In this document: positions 25,878-34,385 of the stretch, piece by piece
Numbering within the stretch: the stretch's first letter is position 1
How the letters are laid out: each line of letters begins with the position of its first letter
NCBI GenBank assembly: GCA_041676645.1
Contig: JBAYRO010000002.1
Coordinates: 47,308-111,307 of the forward strand
Reading direction: 5' to 3'
Source of the DNA: JAMLIN01 sp041676645
Lineage (GTDB): Bacteria > Pseudomonadota > Gammaproteobacteria > Burkholderiales > Burkholderiaceae_E
Length of the DNA: 64,000 nucleotides
Program-made: the position numbers and the translations under genes
The notes under the pieces: model-generated
What the model was told of the DNA's origin: nothing
Databases searched by the model: none
The model's input: the letters and a program-made list of their open reading frames with translations, nothing else

Positions 25878-27824
25878 ATGAATACGACGTATCCCCGGCT
25901 GCGCGGGCTCGCGGGCTGCCGCGCGGGCCGGGTTGTCGCCCTCCTCGTGTGTGCAGGCGCGATCGGCGCCTGCACGATCGGCGGCCCCGACGCGCCCCCG
26001 TCCGAACCCTCCGCAGCAACGCAGGCGCCGCCGGCGCCACCTCCGGCGGGCAGCACGCCGGCCCAGGCTCCGCCTCCGTCCGGGCAGCCGGCGGGTACCG
26101 CTCCCCAGCCGGCGACCGCGCCCCCGCCCGCTCCCCAGGCGACCGCGCCCGGAAGCAGCTCCGACCAGCCTGCCCCGGCGCCGGGGCCGACCCCGCCGGG
26201 CACGATCCCCGATGTCGAGCTCACGCAGGAACTGCTCTACCAGATCCTCGCATCGGAGATTGCCGCGCAGCGTGGCGACTACGGCCGCGCGACCGCGACC
26301 TATCTGGACATCGCCCGCGAAACGCGCGATCCACGCGTCGCGCGACGCGCTACCGAGCTCGCCCTGGCGGGACGCTCACTCGAAGCGGCCCTGCCCGCCG
26401 CCGAGCTCTGGCACGAACTCGAGCCCGGCTCCGAGATGGCCCGGCAGACGCTCGAGACCCTGCTGCTGTCGACCGGACGCTTCATTCCGGCCGAGCCGCT
26501 GCTGGCGAGGCGCCTGGCCGACGCGCGCGTCGACGGCAGCCTGCCACTGGTCTACGGAAAGCTGCAGGGCCTGCTCACCCGTGCGGCCGACAAGTCCGCC
26601 GCCCTCGACATGCTGTCGCGGCTTGCCGAAGCCGATGCCGGCGAGCCGGCGGCCCGGCTCGCCGTCGGCGCGGTCGCCATGGCGGCCGACCAGCCGGACA
26701 GGGCGCTCGCCGAGGCCCGGGCCGCGATGGCCCTGGCGCCGGACGATCCCCAGCCGGCGCTGGCGGCGGCGCGCTACGCGCACCAGGCCGAGAATCCGGC
26801 CCTGGCCCGCGGGATCCTCACCGACTTCCTGGAACGCAATCCGGATGCCGCCGATGCGCGGTTCATGCTCGCCCGGCTCCTGATGGTCGACGGTGACGCG
26901 GACGCGGCGCGCGAGCAGTTCGAGCATGCGCTGGCCCGGCGGCCCGACGATCCGACCATCCTGTTTTCGCTCGCCCAGCTCGCCTACCAGACCGGGCAGC
27001 CCGAGATGGCCCGGGACTACCTCGAGCGCTACGTGGGGCTGCCCTCCGCAGTGCGGCGCGACAACGATCCGGCCTTCATGTTCCTCGGCCAGCTCGCCGA
27101 GGAACGGCAGCAATACCAGGAAGCGCTCGACTGGTACGGCCGTATCGAGGACGGCGACCAGCATATCCCGGCCGTGATGCGCCGGGCGATCTCGCTCGGC
27201 AAGCTCGGACGCACCGACGAGGCGCGCGCGCTGCTGGACGACACCCCGGTGGGGCGCTCCGAGGACCAGATCCGCTTCACCCTGGTCGAATCCCAGATAC
27301 TGCGCGACTTCGGCGACCACCAGGAAGCCTTCGACATACTCGGGCAGGCCATCGCCGAGCGCCCGGACAACCCCGACCTGCTGTACGACCAGGCGATGAT
27401 CGCCGAGCGGCTCGATCGCATCGATGTCCTCGAGAAGAACCTGCGCCGGATCATCGCCGCCCAGCCCGACCATGCGCACGCCTACAACGCGCTCGGCTAC
27501 ACGCTCGCCGATCGGGGCGAGCGGCTCGAGGAAGCCCACTCGCTGATCGAGAAAGCCCTCTCGCTGGCGCCCGACGATGCCCATATCGAGGACAGCATGG
27601 GCTGGGTGCTGTTCCGGCTGGGCCGGCTCGAGGAAGCCGAGCGTCACCTGCGCCGCGCCTACGAGCTGTCCCCCGAGGCGGAGATCGCGGCCCATCTCGG
27701 CGAGGTCCTCTGGGCCATGGGCCGGCAGGACGAGGCACGCGAGCTGTGGCAGGAAGCCAGCGGCAGGGAACCGGACAACGAGACCCTGCGCAAGACCCTG
27801 GCCAGGCTGCAAGTGCGCCTGTGA
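25878..27824 (+). CDS. TPR-repeat lipoprotein
   Basis: A 648-residue exported lipoprotein. The signal peptide ends in AIGAC with lipid Cys32, then comes a Pro/Ala-rich linker (about 36-112) and tandem tetratricopeptide repeats to the end, for example AARLAVGAVAMAADQPDRALAEARAAMALAPDD and LARRPDDPTILFSLAQLAYQTGQPEMARDY and NALGYTLADRGERLEEAHSLIEKALSLAPDD. It sits directly before lolB (GTGA overlap) and is probably an outer-membrane-associated scaffold; the family has no assigned biochemical role. A candidate leaderless promoter ends six bases before the ATG. Confidence 0.88.
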   Translation: MNTTYPRLRGLAGCRAGRVVALLVCAGAIGACTIGGPDAPPSEPSAATQAPPAPPPAGSTPAQAPPPSGQPAGTAPQPATAPPPAPQATAPGSSSDQPAPAPGPTPPGTIPDVELTQELLYQILASEIAAQRGDYGRATATYLDIARETRDPRVARRATELALAGRSLEAALPAAELWHELEPGSEMARQTLETLLLSTGRFIPAEPLLARRLADARVDGSLPLVYGKLQGLLTRAADKSAALDMLSRLAEADAGEPAARLAVGAVAMAADQPDRALAEARAAMALAPDDPQPALAAARYAHQAENPALARGILTDFLERNPDAADARFMLARLLMVDGDADAAREQFEHALARRPDDPTILFSLAQLAYQTGQPEMARDYLERYVGLPSAVRRDNDPAFMFLGQLAEERQQYQEALDWYGRIEDGDQHIPAVMRRAISLGKLGRTDEARALLDDTPVGRSEDQIRFTLVESQILRDFGDHQEAFDILGQAIAERPDNPDLLYDQAMIAERLDRIDVLEKNLRRIIAAQPDHAHAYNALGYTLADRGERLEEAHSLIEKALSLAPDDAHIEDSMGWVLFRLGRLEEAERHLRRAYELSPEAEIAAHLGEVLWAMGRQDEARELWQEASGREPDNETLRKTLARLQVRL

Positions 27825-28378
27825 GCATCCCCCGGAGCATGCGCCGGGGCCGGCGCATCGCGCTCGCGGGCCTGGCGGCGCTCGTCGCGGCCTGCGCAAG
27901 CCCGCCGCCGGTGCCCGCACCGGCCGCCATCGACCACTGGCAGGGCCGCTTCTCGCTCGTCCTGACCGAACCGGGCGTGGAACGCCAGCAGGAGAAGGTC
28001 CAGGGTCGCTTCGACCTGCGCGCCCACGGCGAGCGACGCAGCCTCGTCGTCTTCTCGCCCTTCGGCCAGACCCTCGCGGAACTCGAGGATCGCCCGGGCG
28101 GTGCGCGGCTCACCACCTCCGATGGCGATGTCCTCGAGGCCGGCACGGCCGAGGACCTGCTCGAGCAGGCACTCGGCTGGCGACTGCCGGTCGGCGAGCT
28201 GCCCAACTGGCTGGGAACACGCACCACCGAGCCCGTCGTCGCGGACTCGGACTGGCGGGTCGAGGTCACGCGCCGCTTCGAGGACGGTCGGCCGCGCATC
28301 ATCGATGCCAGGTGGCCCGCCACGCCGCGCGTCGGCAGCCGGGAACTGCAGGTGCGGATCGTCGTGGACTCCCCATGA
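27821..28378 (+). CDS. lolB: Outer-membrane lipoprotein LolB
   Basis: LolB accepts lipoproteins from LolA and inserts them in the outer membrane. From GTG 27821 it has 185 residues with a lipoprotein signal ending LVAAC (Cys25). The mature part includes IDHWQGRFSLVL, VQGRFDLRAHGERRSLVVFSPFGQTLAEL and LGWRLPVGELPNWLGT, which match the LolB fold. The GTG overlaps the TPR gene stop (GTGA) and the stop overlaps ispE (ATGA). Confidence 0.93.
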   Translation: MSIPRSMRRGRRIALAGLAALVAACASPPPVPAPAAIDHWQGRFSLVLTEPGVERQQEKVQGRFDLRAHGERRSLVVFSPFGQTLAELEDRPGGARLTTSDGDVLEAGTAEDLLEQALGWRLPVGELPNWLGTRTTEPVVADSDWRVEVTRRFEDGRPRIIDARWPATPRVGSRELQVRIVVDSP

Positions 28379-29316
28379 AACCGCCGGCCTTCCTGCATGG
28401 CTGCCCGGCGCCGGCCAAGCTCAACCTCTACCTCCACATCACCGGCCGGCGCGCCGATGGCTACCATGAGCTCGAGACGGTCTTCGAGCTCATCGACCTC
28501 GCCGACCATCTCGACTTTCGCCGCCGCGACGACGGCCGCATCGAAATGCCGGTACCCCTGCCCGGCATCGATCCCGAGCGCGAGCTCTGCCTGCGGGCGG
28601 CACGGCTGCTGGCCCAGGCGAGCGGAACGCGGGCCGGGGTCGACATCGCGGTGCGCAAGCGCATCCCGATGGGCGCCGGGCTCGGTGGAGGCAGCTCCGA
28701 CGCCGCCACCACCCTGCTCGCCCTCAACCGGCTCTGGAACCTGGGCTGGCCGGCGCAGCGACTCGCCGAACTCGGCCTGCGCCTGGGCGCCGATGTGCCG
28801 GTCTTCATCCATGGGCTGCCCGCCTACGGCACCGGCATCGGCGACCGCCTCGAGCCCATCGACACCGAGGGGGTCCCGACCCGGCACTACCTCGTGGTGA
28901 TGCCGCCGGTGGAAGTGCCCACGGCCGTGGTTTTCCAGGACCCGGCGTTGACACGCAATTCGAAACCGCTCAAAATCTTCGGTCTTTCGCGAGGACTCGA
29001 AGTCTTTCGCGGGCGGAACGACCTGGAAGCCGTGGTGTGCGGGCGATTTCCCGCGGTCGCCGCGGCGCTCGAGGCCCTGCGCGAAGCGGCGTCGGACATC
29101 GACCCGGCGCGCGCCGGCCTGGCCCGCATGAGCGGCACGGGCGCCAGTGTCTTCATGCCCGTCGTCGACGACGAGCAGGGCAGGCGAATCCGGTCACGGG
29201 TATCGTCGCGCGATGTCGGCGAGGCCGTCGTGGTCCGCTCGCTGGATCGGCACCCGCTTCGCGATCGGTCTTTTCCTGCGGATGGTGCATCCCGACCGGC
29301 CGCAGGAGCTTGCTGA
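28375..29316 (+). CDS. ispE: 4-diphosphocytidyl-2-C-methyl-D-erythritol kinase
   Basis: A GHMP kinase of the MEP isoprenoid pathway. Lys15 lies in CPAPAKLNLYLHITGRRADGYHELETVFELIDL, and the ATP-binding motif PMGAGLGGGSSDAA is at about 98-111. The substrate part includes LGADVPVFIHGLPAYGTGIGDRLEPI. The ARMSGTGASVF motif is near the C-terminus. The 313 residues are slightly long; the last 25 or so (SLDRHPLRDRSFPADGAS) look like a nonconserved tail. It ends eight bases before tRNA-Gln. Confidence 0.95.
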   Translation: MKPPAFLHGCPAPAKLNLYLHITGRRADGYHELETVFELIDLADHLDFRRRDDGRIEMPVPLPGIDPERELCLRAARLLAQASGTRAGVDIAVRKRIPMGAGLGGGSSDAATTLLALNRLWNLGWPAQRLAELGLRLGADVPVFIHGLPAYGTGIGDRLEPIDTEGVPTRHYLVVMPPVEVPTAVVFQDPALTRNSKPLKIFGLSRGLEVFRGRNDLEAVVCGRFPAVAAALEALREAASDIDPARAGLARMSGTGASVFMPVVDDEQGRRIRSRVSSRDVGEAVVVRSLDRHPLRDRSFPADGASRPAAGAC

Positions 29317-29324
29317 GGTACCAC

Positions 29325-29401
29325 TGGGGAGTAGCCAAGTTGGTTAAGGCACCGGATTTTGATTCCGGCATGCGAGGGTTCGAATCCTTCCTCCCCAGCC
29401 A
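29325..29401 (+). tRNA. tRNA-Gln (anticodon TTG)
   Basis: The cloverleaf is complete. The acceptor stem pairs TGGGGAG with CTCCCCA, with discriminator G29398 and encoded CCA (29399-29401). The D-arm holds AGTTGGTTAAGGC, the anticodon stem CCGGA/TCCGG flanks the loop TTTTGAT with anticodon TTG, and the T-arm contains GGTTCGAATCC. It sits between ispE and prs, a position conserved in betaproteobacteria. Confidence 0.97.
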
Positions 29402-29425
29402 CTTTCCTGATCCAGAGATCCTTCG

Positions 29426-30415
29426 ATGCAGCTGTCGCAAAGCGCTCGCCGCACGCCCGAGGTGCTGACCGGCGACGGGCCGATGATCTACACCGGCAAT
29501 GCGATTCCGCTTCTTGCCGCCGATGTCGCCCGTCACCTGAACACCACCCTGGGGCGCGCCACCGTCGGGCGCTTCTCCGACGGCGAGGTGATGGTCGAGA
29601 TCCTGGAGAACGTCCGCGGCCGCGATGTCTATGTGCTGCAGTCGACCTGCGCCCCGACCAACGACCACCTGATGGAGGTGATGATCATGGTCGATGCGCT
29701 CAAGCGCGCGTCGGCCGGCCGCATCACCGCCGCACTGCCCTACTTCGGCTACGCCCGCCAGGACAGGCGGGTGCGCTCGATGCGGGTGGCGATCAGCGCC
29801 AAGGTCGTCGCCAACATGCTGCAGATCGCCGGCGTCGACCGGGTCCTCACCATGGACCTGCACGCCGACCAGATCCAGGGTTTCTTCGACATCCCGGTCG
29901 ACAACGTCTACGCCACCCCGCTGCTGCTGGCCGACATCCACATGCAGCAGCTCCAGGACATCATGGTGGTGTCGCCCGACGTCGGTGGCGTCGTGCGGGC
30001 CCGGGCCCTTGCCAAGCGCCTCGACTCGGATCTCGCGATCATCGACAAGCGGCGCCCGAAAGCGAACGTCGCCGAAGTCATGAACATCATCGGCGATGTC
30101 GCCGGCCGTACCTGCGTGATCATGGACGACATGGTCGACACCGCCAACACGCTGGTGAAGGCGGCATCGGCCCTCAAGGAACACGGCGCCCGCAAGGTGC
30201 TGGCCTACTGCACCCATCCGGTGCTCTCGGGCGGCGCGGTCGCCCGCATCGCCGATTCCGAGCTCGATGAACTGGTCGTCACCGACACGATTCCGCTCTC
30301 GCGCGATGGCCGCGAGAGCAAGCGCATCCGCGTGCTGAGCTCGGCGCAGCTGCTCGCCGAGACGATCGCGAGGATCAACCGGGCGGACTCGGTCTCCTCG
30401 CTCTTCGTCGACTGA
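29426..30415 (+). CDS. prs: Ribose-phosphate pyrophosphokinase
   Basis: Prs makes PRPP from ribose 5-phosphate and ATP for nucleotide, histidine and tryptophan synthesis. The 329-residue protein has the ATP-loop region GRFSDGEVMVEILENVRGRDV, DALKRASAGRITAALPYFGYARQDR, and the PRPP-binding motif VIMDDMVDTANTLVKAA. The N-terminus is about 13 residues longer than usual; ATG 29483 (MIYTGNAIPLLA) is the alternative start and matches the family start better. Neither has a strong Shine-Dalgarno sequence. Confidence 0.95.
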   Translation: MQLSQSARRTPEVLTGDGPMIYTGNAIPLLAADVARHLNTTLGRATVGRFSDGEVMVEILENVRGRDVYVLQSTCAPTNDHLMEVMIMVDALKRASAGRITAALPYFGYARQDRRVRSMRVAISAKVVANMLQIAGVDRVLTMDLHADQIQGFFDIPVDNVYATPLLLADIHMQQLQDIMVVSPDVGGVVRARALAKRLDSDLAIIDKRRPKANVAEVMNIIGDVAGRTCVIMDDMVDTANTLVKAASALKEHGARKVLAYCTHPVLSGGAVARIADSELDELVVTDTIPLSRDGRESKRIRVLSSAQLLAETIARINRADSVSSLFVD

Positions 30416-30443
30416 TGGACCCGCGTTCGAACACATAGTCACA

Positions 30444-30464
30444 CCCGTCCACGGACGGGCTTTT
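30444..30464 (+). terminator. Terminator-like hairpin after prs
   Basis: CCCGTCC (30444-30450) pairs with GGACGGG (30453-30459), with a very short loop, and CTTTT follows. It lies 29 bases after the prs stop and 48 before rplY. Confidence 0.7.
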
Positions 30465-30511
30465 CACGCCGATGGCTGGTCGCGGCCACCGGACAACCTG
30501 GAGTTGGAATC

Positions 30512-31138
30512 ATGAAAGTCGTAGCAACGACAAGACAGCTGCATGGAACGGGTGCGAGCCGCCGCCTGCGGCACTCCGGCCGCACGCCGGGCATCGTCTA
30601 TGGGGGGACCGCCAAGCCGGTCGCGATCGACCTCGACCACAACGCGCTCTTTCACGCGCTGCGGAACGACACTTTCCACTCGAGCATCCTCGACCTCGAG
30701 ATCGACGGCAAGTCCGAGCAGGTGCTGTTGCGCGACACGCAATGGCATCCGTATCGCCAGCTCGTGCTGCATGTCGACTTCCAGCGCGTCCTCGCCGCCG
30801 AGAAGATCAACGTCAAGGTGCCGCTGCGCTTCCTGAACCAGGATTCCTCGCCGGCGGTCAAGCTCCAGAACGCGAGCGTCAGCCATGTCGTGACCGAGAT
30901 CGAGGTCGTCTGCCTGCCGAAGGACCTGCCCGGCTTCATCGAGGTCGACCTCGCCAACCTCGGGGTCGAGCATGCGGTCCATCTGAGCGACATCAAGCTG
31001 CCGGCAGGCGTGAGCGTGGTCGCCCATGGCGACAATCCGACGATCGTGATCGCGAGCGTCAAGGGCGGCGCCGCGGCCGACGACGATTCCGACGAGCCCA
31101 CCGAGGACGGTGGCGAGGGCGAGACCCCGGCGAGCTGA
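30512..31138 (+). CDS. rplY: 50S ribosomal protein L25 (CTC family)
   Basis: The 208-residue long form of L25 binds 5S rRNA. The N-terminal domain has GTGASRRLRHSGRTPGIVYG and the 5S-binding strand region (LRDTQWHPYRQLVLHVDFQRV). The C-terminal CTC domain covers about 95-185 (VKVPLRFLNQDSSPAVKL, HLSDIKLPAGV). The tail is acidic (DDDSDEPTEDGGEGE). Long L25 is typical of betaproteobacteria. Confidence 0.95.
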   Translation: MKVVATTRQLHGTGASRRLRHSGRTPGIVYGGTAKPVAIDLDHNALFHALRNDTFHSSILDLEIDGKSEQVLLRDTQWHPYRQLVLHVDFQRVLAAEKINVKVPLRFLNQDSSPAVKLQNASVSHVVTEIEVVCLPKDLPGFIEVDLANLGVEHAVHLSDIKLPAGVSVVAHGDNPTIVIASVKGGAAADDDSDEPTEDGGEGETPAS

Positions 31139-31180
31139 CGAGTCGGGCGGTGGCGCCATCCGGCGCGCCGCACCAGCCCG

Positions 31181-31223
31181 AGGACGCCCGCCCGGCCCGT
31201 CGCCGCGCGGGCGTCCTGATTTC
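31181..31223 (+). terminator. Strong hairpin after rplY
   Basis: AGGACGCCCGC (31181-31191) and GCGGGCGTCCT (31207-31217) form an 11-bp perfect stem with a 15-base loop, followed by GATTTC. It lies between rplY and pth, which starts 18 bases after the T-rich end, so it may cut or attenuate read-through into pth. Confidence 0.65.
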
Positions 31224-31241
31224 CCCCGGAGCATTTCCGCG

Positions 31242-31829
31242 ATGAGCGCGATCCGCCTGATCGTCGGCCTGGGCAACGTGGGCCGCGAGTATGAACGCAC
31301 CCGCCACAACGCGGGATTCTGGGTCGTCGACCGCCTTGCCGAAGAAGCCGGCACCAGCTTCACGAACGAAACCAAGTTCTTCGGCGCGCTTGCGCGCGCA
31401 ACGATCGCCGGCCGGGCGGTCTGGCTGCTCAAGCCCGGCACCTACATGAACCTCTCGGGGCGAGCCGTGGCGGCGGTCGCGAATTTCTACCGGATCCCGG
31501 TCGGGGAGATCCTCGTCGCGCACGATGATCTCGACCTGCCCTCAGGCACCGCGAAGATCAAGCGCGGCGGCGGCAATGCCGGCCAGAGGGGCCTGAAGGA
31601 CATCCAGGCGCAACTCGGTTCGCCCGATTTCTGGCGGCTGCGGATCGGCATCGATCATCCGCGCGAACTCGGCCTGGTCCAGCAGGTGGTCGACTACGTC
31701 CTGCATTCGCCCTCGCGCGAGCAGCAGGAGCGCATCGAGGACGCCATCGGGCGGGCGCTGCCGGCAGCGCGGGACCTGGTCGGCGGGGATTTCGAGGGCG
31801 CGATGATGCGCCTGCATACCCGGCCCTGA
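31242..31829 (+). CDS. pth: Peptidyl-tRNA hydrolase
   Basis: Pth frees tRNA from stalled peptidyl-tRNA. The 195-residue protein has LIVGLGNVGREYERTRHNAGFWVVDRLA, with the catalytic His in RHNAGF, then FLKPG-like LLKPGTYMNLSGRAV, HDDLDLPSGTAKIKRGGGNAGQRGLKDI and FWRLRIGIDHP. A long palindrome begins five bases after its stop. Confidence 0.95.
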   Translation: MSAIRLIVGLGNVGREYERTRHNAGFWVVDRLAEEAGTSFTNETKFFGALARATIAGRAVWLLKPGTYMNLSGRAVAAVANFYRIPVGEILVAHDDLDLPSGTAKIKRGGGNAGQRGLKDIQAQLGSPDFWRLRIGIDHPRELGLVQQVVDYVLHSPSREQQERIEDAIGRALPAARDLVGGDFEGAMMRLHTRP

Positions 31830-31833
31830 AAAC

Positions 31834-31927
31834 CGGAAATGGGTTGGAAATGGAAATGGGGTCAGACACGATTAATTAATTAATCGTGTCTGACCCCATT
31901 TCCATTTCCAACCCCACACCATTTCCG
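31834..31927. repeat. Long palindromic element (74-bp perfect inverted repeat with outer arms)
   Basis: 31841-31914 is a perfect palindrome with 37-base arms meeting at an AT-rich centre (ATTAATTAATTAAT at 31871-31884). Its arms carry GGGGTCAGACACG (31858-31870) and GGAAATGG repeats (31835-31842, 31846-31853, 31852-31859). An outer pair, CGGAAATGG (31834-31842) and CCATTTCCG (31919-31927), extends the stem with an unpaired CCACA bulge. It is far AT-richer than its surroundings. It sits between the convergent pth and 5'-nucleotidase genes and could end transcription from both sides. GGGGTCAGAC-type palindromes recur in many proteobacteria and I associate them with REP elements moved by RAYT-type transposases; no transposase is visible here. 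Confidence 0.85.
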
Positions 31928-31940
31928 TTTTTCGCTCGGA

Positions 31941-32846
31941 TCAGCGATCGTTGGCGATGCCGGCCACCACATGGCCGGCCGGCCCCACCGCTGCCGCCTG
32001 CTCGCAGTGCCCGGTCTGGTCGTCGAAGAAGAAATCGGGTTCGAATTCGCGCAGGAACGGCCCCTTGCCGAGCCCGCCGAGGAACATTGCCTCGTCAACC
32101 TCGATCCCCCAGTCCATCAGGGTGCGGATCGCCCGCTCATGGGCGGGTGCGCTGCGCGCGGTCACCAGGGCGGTGCGCAGCCGCATCGGACCGCTTCGCG
32201 CTTCGCTGCGCAGCAGGTGCAATGCTTCGAGCAGGGGCTTGAAAGGCCCGGGCATCAGCGGGCTTGCCGCATTGTCGGCCTCATGCTTCTGGAAGGCGGC
32301 CAGGCCATGCTCCTGGAATACCCGCTCGGATTCGTCGGAGAACAGCACCGCATCGCCATCGAATGCAATCCGGATCTCGTCGGGATGCGACTGCGAGGCC
32401 ATCACCGACTTCGGATAGACACGCGCGGCGGGAAACCCGGCATCGAGGGCGGCCCGGACATCGGCTTCGTTGGCCGACAGGAACAGGCTGGCATGCAGCG
32501 GACGCAGGTAGGGCATGGGCGTGCGCCCGCGGGTGAATACGCCGCGTTCGATCCGCAATCCCTCGCGCTGCGCGGAGCGGAACACCCGCAGGCCACTGAC
32601 CGGATCGTTGCGTGAGACGACGACGACCTCGATGCGGGGCTCCTCGCCAGGGCCGTCGAAGGCAAGCAGCTTGCGCACCAGGGCGAAGGCCACGCCGGGC
32701 GGCGCGACCCGGTCGAGGCGATCACGCTGCATGGCCATGTAGGCGGCATCGTCGCCCGTCTCGAACACGGTGTTCTCCTCCTCGAAATCGAACACCGCCC
32801 GCGACGAGATCGCGACCACCAGCTTGCCTTCGAGTGAAGCCGACAT
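31941..32846 (-). CDS. 5'-nucleotidase (cytosolic IA-like family)
   Basis: A 301-residue protein of the 5'-nucleotidase family that hydrolyses nucleoside monophosphates. It has LVVAISSRAVFDFEEENTVFE, VVVVSRNDPVSGLRVFRSAQREGLRIERGVFTRG, AFDGDAVLFSDESE and VTARSAPAHERAIRTLMDWGIEVDEAMFLGGLGKGPFLREFEPDFFFDDQTGHC, the C-terminal metal-binding Asp motif. ATG 32846 is preceded by GGGAAGGCAG; an upstream GTG (32873) would lengthen the protein by nine residues. The palindrome lies just after its stop. Confidence 0.85.
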   Translation of the reverse strand: MSASLEGKLVVAISSRAVFDFEEENTVFETGDDAAYMAMQRDRLDRVAPPGVAFALVRKLLAFDGPGEEPRIEVVVVSRNDPVSGLRVFRSAQREGLRIERGVFTRGRTPMPYLRPLHASLFLSANEADVRAALDAGFPAARVYPKSVMASQSHPDEIRIAFDGDAVLFSDESERVFQEHGLAAFQKHEADNAASPLMPGPFKPLLEALHLLRSEARSGPMRLRTALVTARSAPAHERAIRTLMDWGIEVDEAMFLGGLGKGPFLREFEPDFFFDDQTGHCEQAAAVGPAGHVVAGIANDR

Positions 32847-32924
32847 CTGCCTTCCCGGAAACGAAAACCACACATCCGGACGTTACACTAGCCGCGTTTT
32901 CAACCCCTGACCGAGGGCTCCAGA

Positions 32925-34385
32925 GTGTCGCAAGACCAGTCGGCCGCAGCCAGCCGCCGCAGCAACCGCCTGTTCGACGAGATCGTACCCGGGGACACGG
33001 CCGTCTCGCGACGAGTCTGCACCGAGCATTCGCTCTACCTGTTCGCCCAGGCTTCGCGCAACATCAATCCCCTGCACATCCCCAACCGCGAAGCCCGGAT
33101 CGATGCCGATGGGGATCCCCTGACCGGCGCCAGCGCCTCGGCCCTGTGGATCGGCGCCCTCGTCTCGGAGCTGGTCGGATCGCGCCTGCCCGGCCCCGGG
33201 GCAATACTGCGGGCGCAATCGCTCGTCTACCACCAGCGCATCTTCGCCGGCACCGTGGTGCAGACCCGGATCAAGGTGATCGAGAAGCGCGCGCCCGACC
33301 TGGTCGTGCTGGAAGCCCGGGCGAGCGACGAGGCCGGCGCCCTGGTCGCCAGCGGCCAGCTGGAGGTCTTCACACCCCCGCACCGCATCGAGTTCGAGGA
33401 CGAACCGATGCCCGAGGTGATCATCGATCACCATCCCCATTTCGAGCGCATCGTCGCCGCCTGTGCCGGCGTGGCGCCGACCCGCGTCGCCGTGATCTGC
33501 CCCGAGGACGTCGCCTCGCTCGAAGGCGCGCTGGCCGCTGCGGGCGAGGGCCTGATCGAGCCGGTGCTGGTGGGCCGGCGCGACCTGATGGAAGCCGCGG
33601 CGGCCGAGCTCGGCGCCGACATCGGCGGATTCGAGCTGGTCGAGGCCGGCGAACACCATGCCGCGGCGGCGCAGGCGGTTGCGCTCGCGGCCGCCGGTCG
33701 TGTCGGCGCCCTGATGAAGGGCCATCTGCATACCGACGAACTGCTCGGCGCGGTGCTCGCCCGCGACGGCGGCCTGCGCACCGGGCGCCGGCTCAGCCAC
33801 GTGTTCGTCCTCGACGTGCCCGGCCGCGACCGGCCGCTGTTCATCACCGATGCGGCGATCAACATCAATCCCGATCTCGCCGCCAAGGCCGACATCGTGC
33901 GCAACGCGATCGGCCTGGCCCATGCCTGCGGGATCGCCGAGCCGCGCATCGGCATCCTGTCGGCGATCGAGACGGTCAATCCGGCGATTCCCTCCACCAT
34001 CGATGCCGCGGTGCTCTCGAAGATGGCCGAACGCGGCCAGATCACCGGCGGACTCGTCGACGGGCCGCTGGCGATGGACAACGCGGTCGATGTCGATGCG
34101 GCACGCACCAAGGGCATCACCTCGCTGGTCGCCGGCCGCGCCGACGTACTGGTGGCGCCCAACATGGAAGCCGGCAACATGATCGCCAAGGAGCTCAGCT
34201 TCGTCGCCCAGGCCGAATCGGCCGGACTCGCGATCGGCGCCGCGGTCCCGGTGATCCTCACCAGCCGGTCCGACAACGCCTATGGCCGGCTGGTGTCCTG
34301 CGCCCTGGCCAAGCTCGTCGCGCACTGGCAGCGCACCGGCACCAGCCTGATGGCGCCGGGCGCCGACACCGCGGAGCAACGATGA
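32925..34385 (+). CDS. MaoC-like hydratase/phosphate acetyltransferase fusion
   Basis: A 486-residue bifunctional protein. The N-terminal part (about 15-145) is a MaoC-like hot-dog domain: RLFDEIVPGDTAVSRRVCTEHSLYLFAQASRNINPLHIP, where NPLH corresponds to the hydratase motif. The C-terminal part (about 165-475) is a PTA/PTB phosphotransacylase: FITDAAININPDLAAKADIVRNAIGLAHACGI, ILSAIETVNPAIPSTIDAAVLSKMAERGQITGGLVDGPLAMDNAVD, PNMEAGNMIAKEL. Acyl-CoA and phosphate would become acyl-phosphate for the overlapping ackA. The start is GTG 32925. Confidence 0.9.
   Translation: MSQDQSAAASRRSNRLFDEIVPGDTAVSRRVCTEHSLYLFAQASRNINPLHIPNREARIDADGDPLTGASASALWIGALVSELVGSRLPGPGAILRAQSLVYHQRIFAGTVVQTRIKVIEKRAPDLVVLEARASDEAGALVASGQLEVFTPPHRIEFEDEPMPEVIIDHHPHFERIVAACAGVAPTRVAVICPEDVASLEGALAAAGEGLIEPVLVGRRDLMEAAAAELGADIGGFELVEAGEHHAAAAQAVALAAAGRVGALMKGHLHTDELLGAVLARDGGLRTGRRLSHVFVLDVPGRDRPLFITDAAININPDLAAKADIVRNAIGLAHACGIAEPRIGILSAIETVNPAIPSTIDAAVLSKMAERGQITGGLVDGPLAMDNAVDVDAARTKGITSLVAGRADVLVAPNMEAGNMIAKELSFVAQAESAGLAIGAAVPVILTSRSDNAYGRLVSCALAKLVAHWQRTGTSLMAPGADTAEQR

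Noticed and set aside
31880..32100. Small frames starting in the palindrome (GSDTIN/SDPIS-type peptides)
   Set aside because: They read the inverted repeat and have no homologous domain or proper ribosome-binding site.
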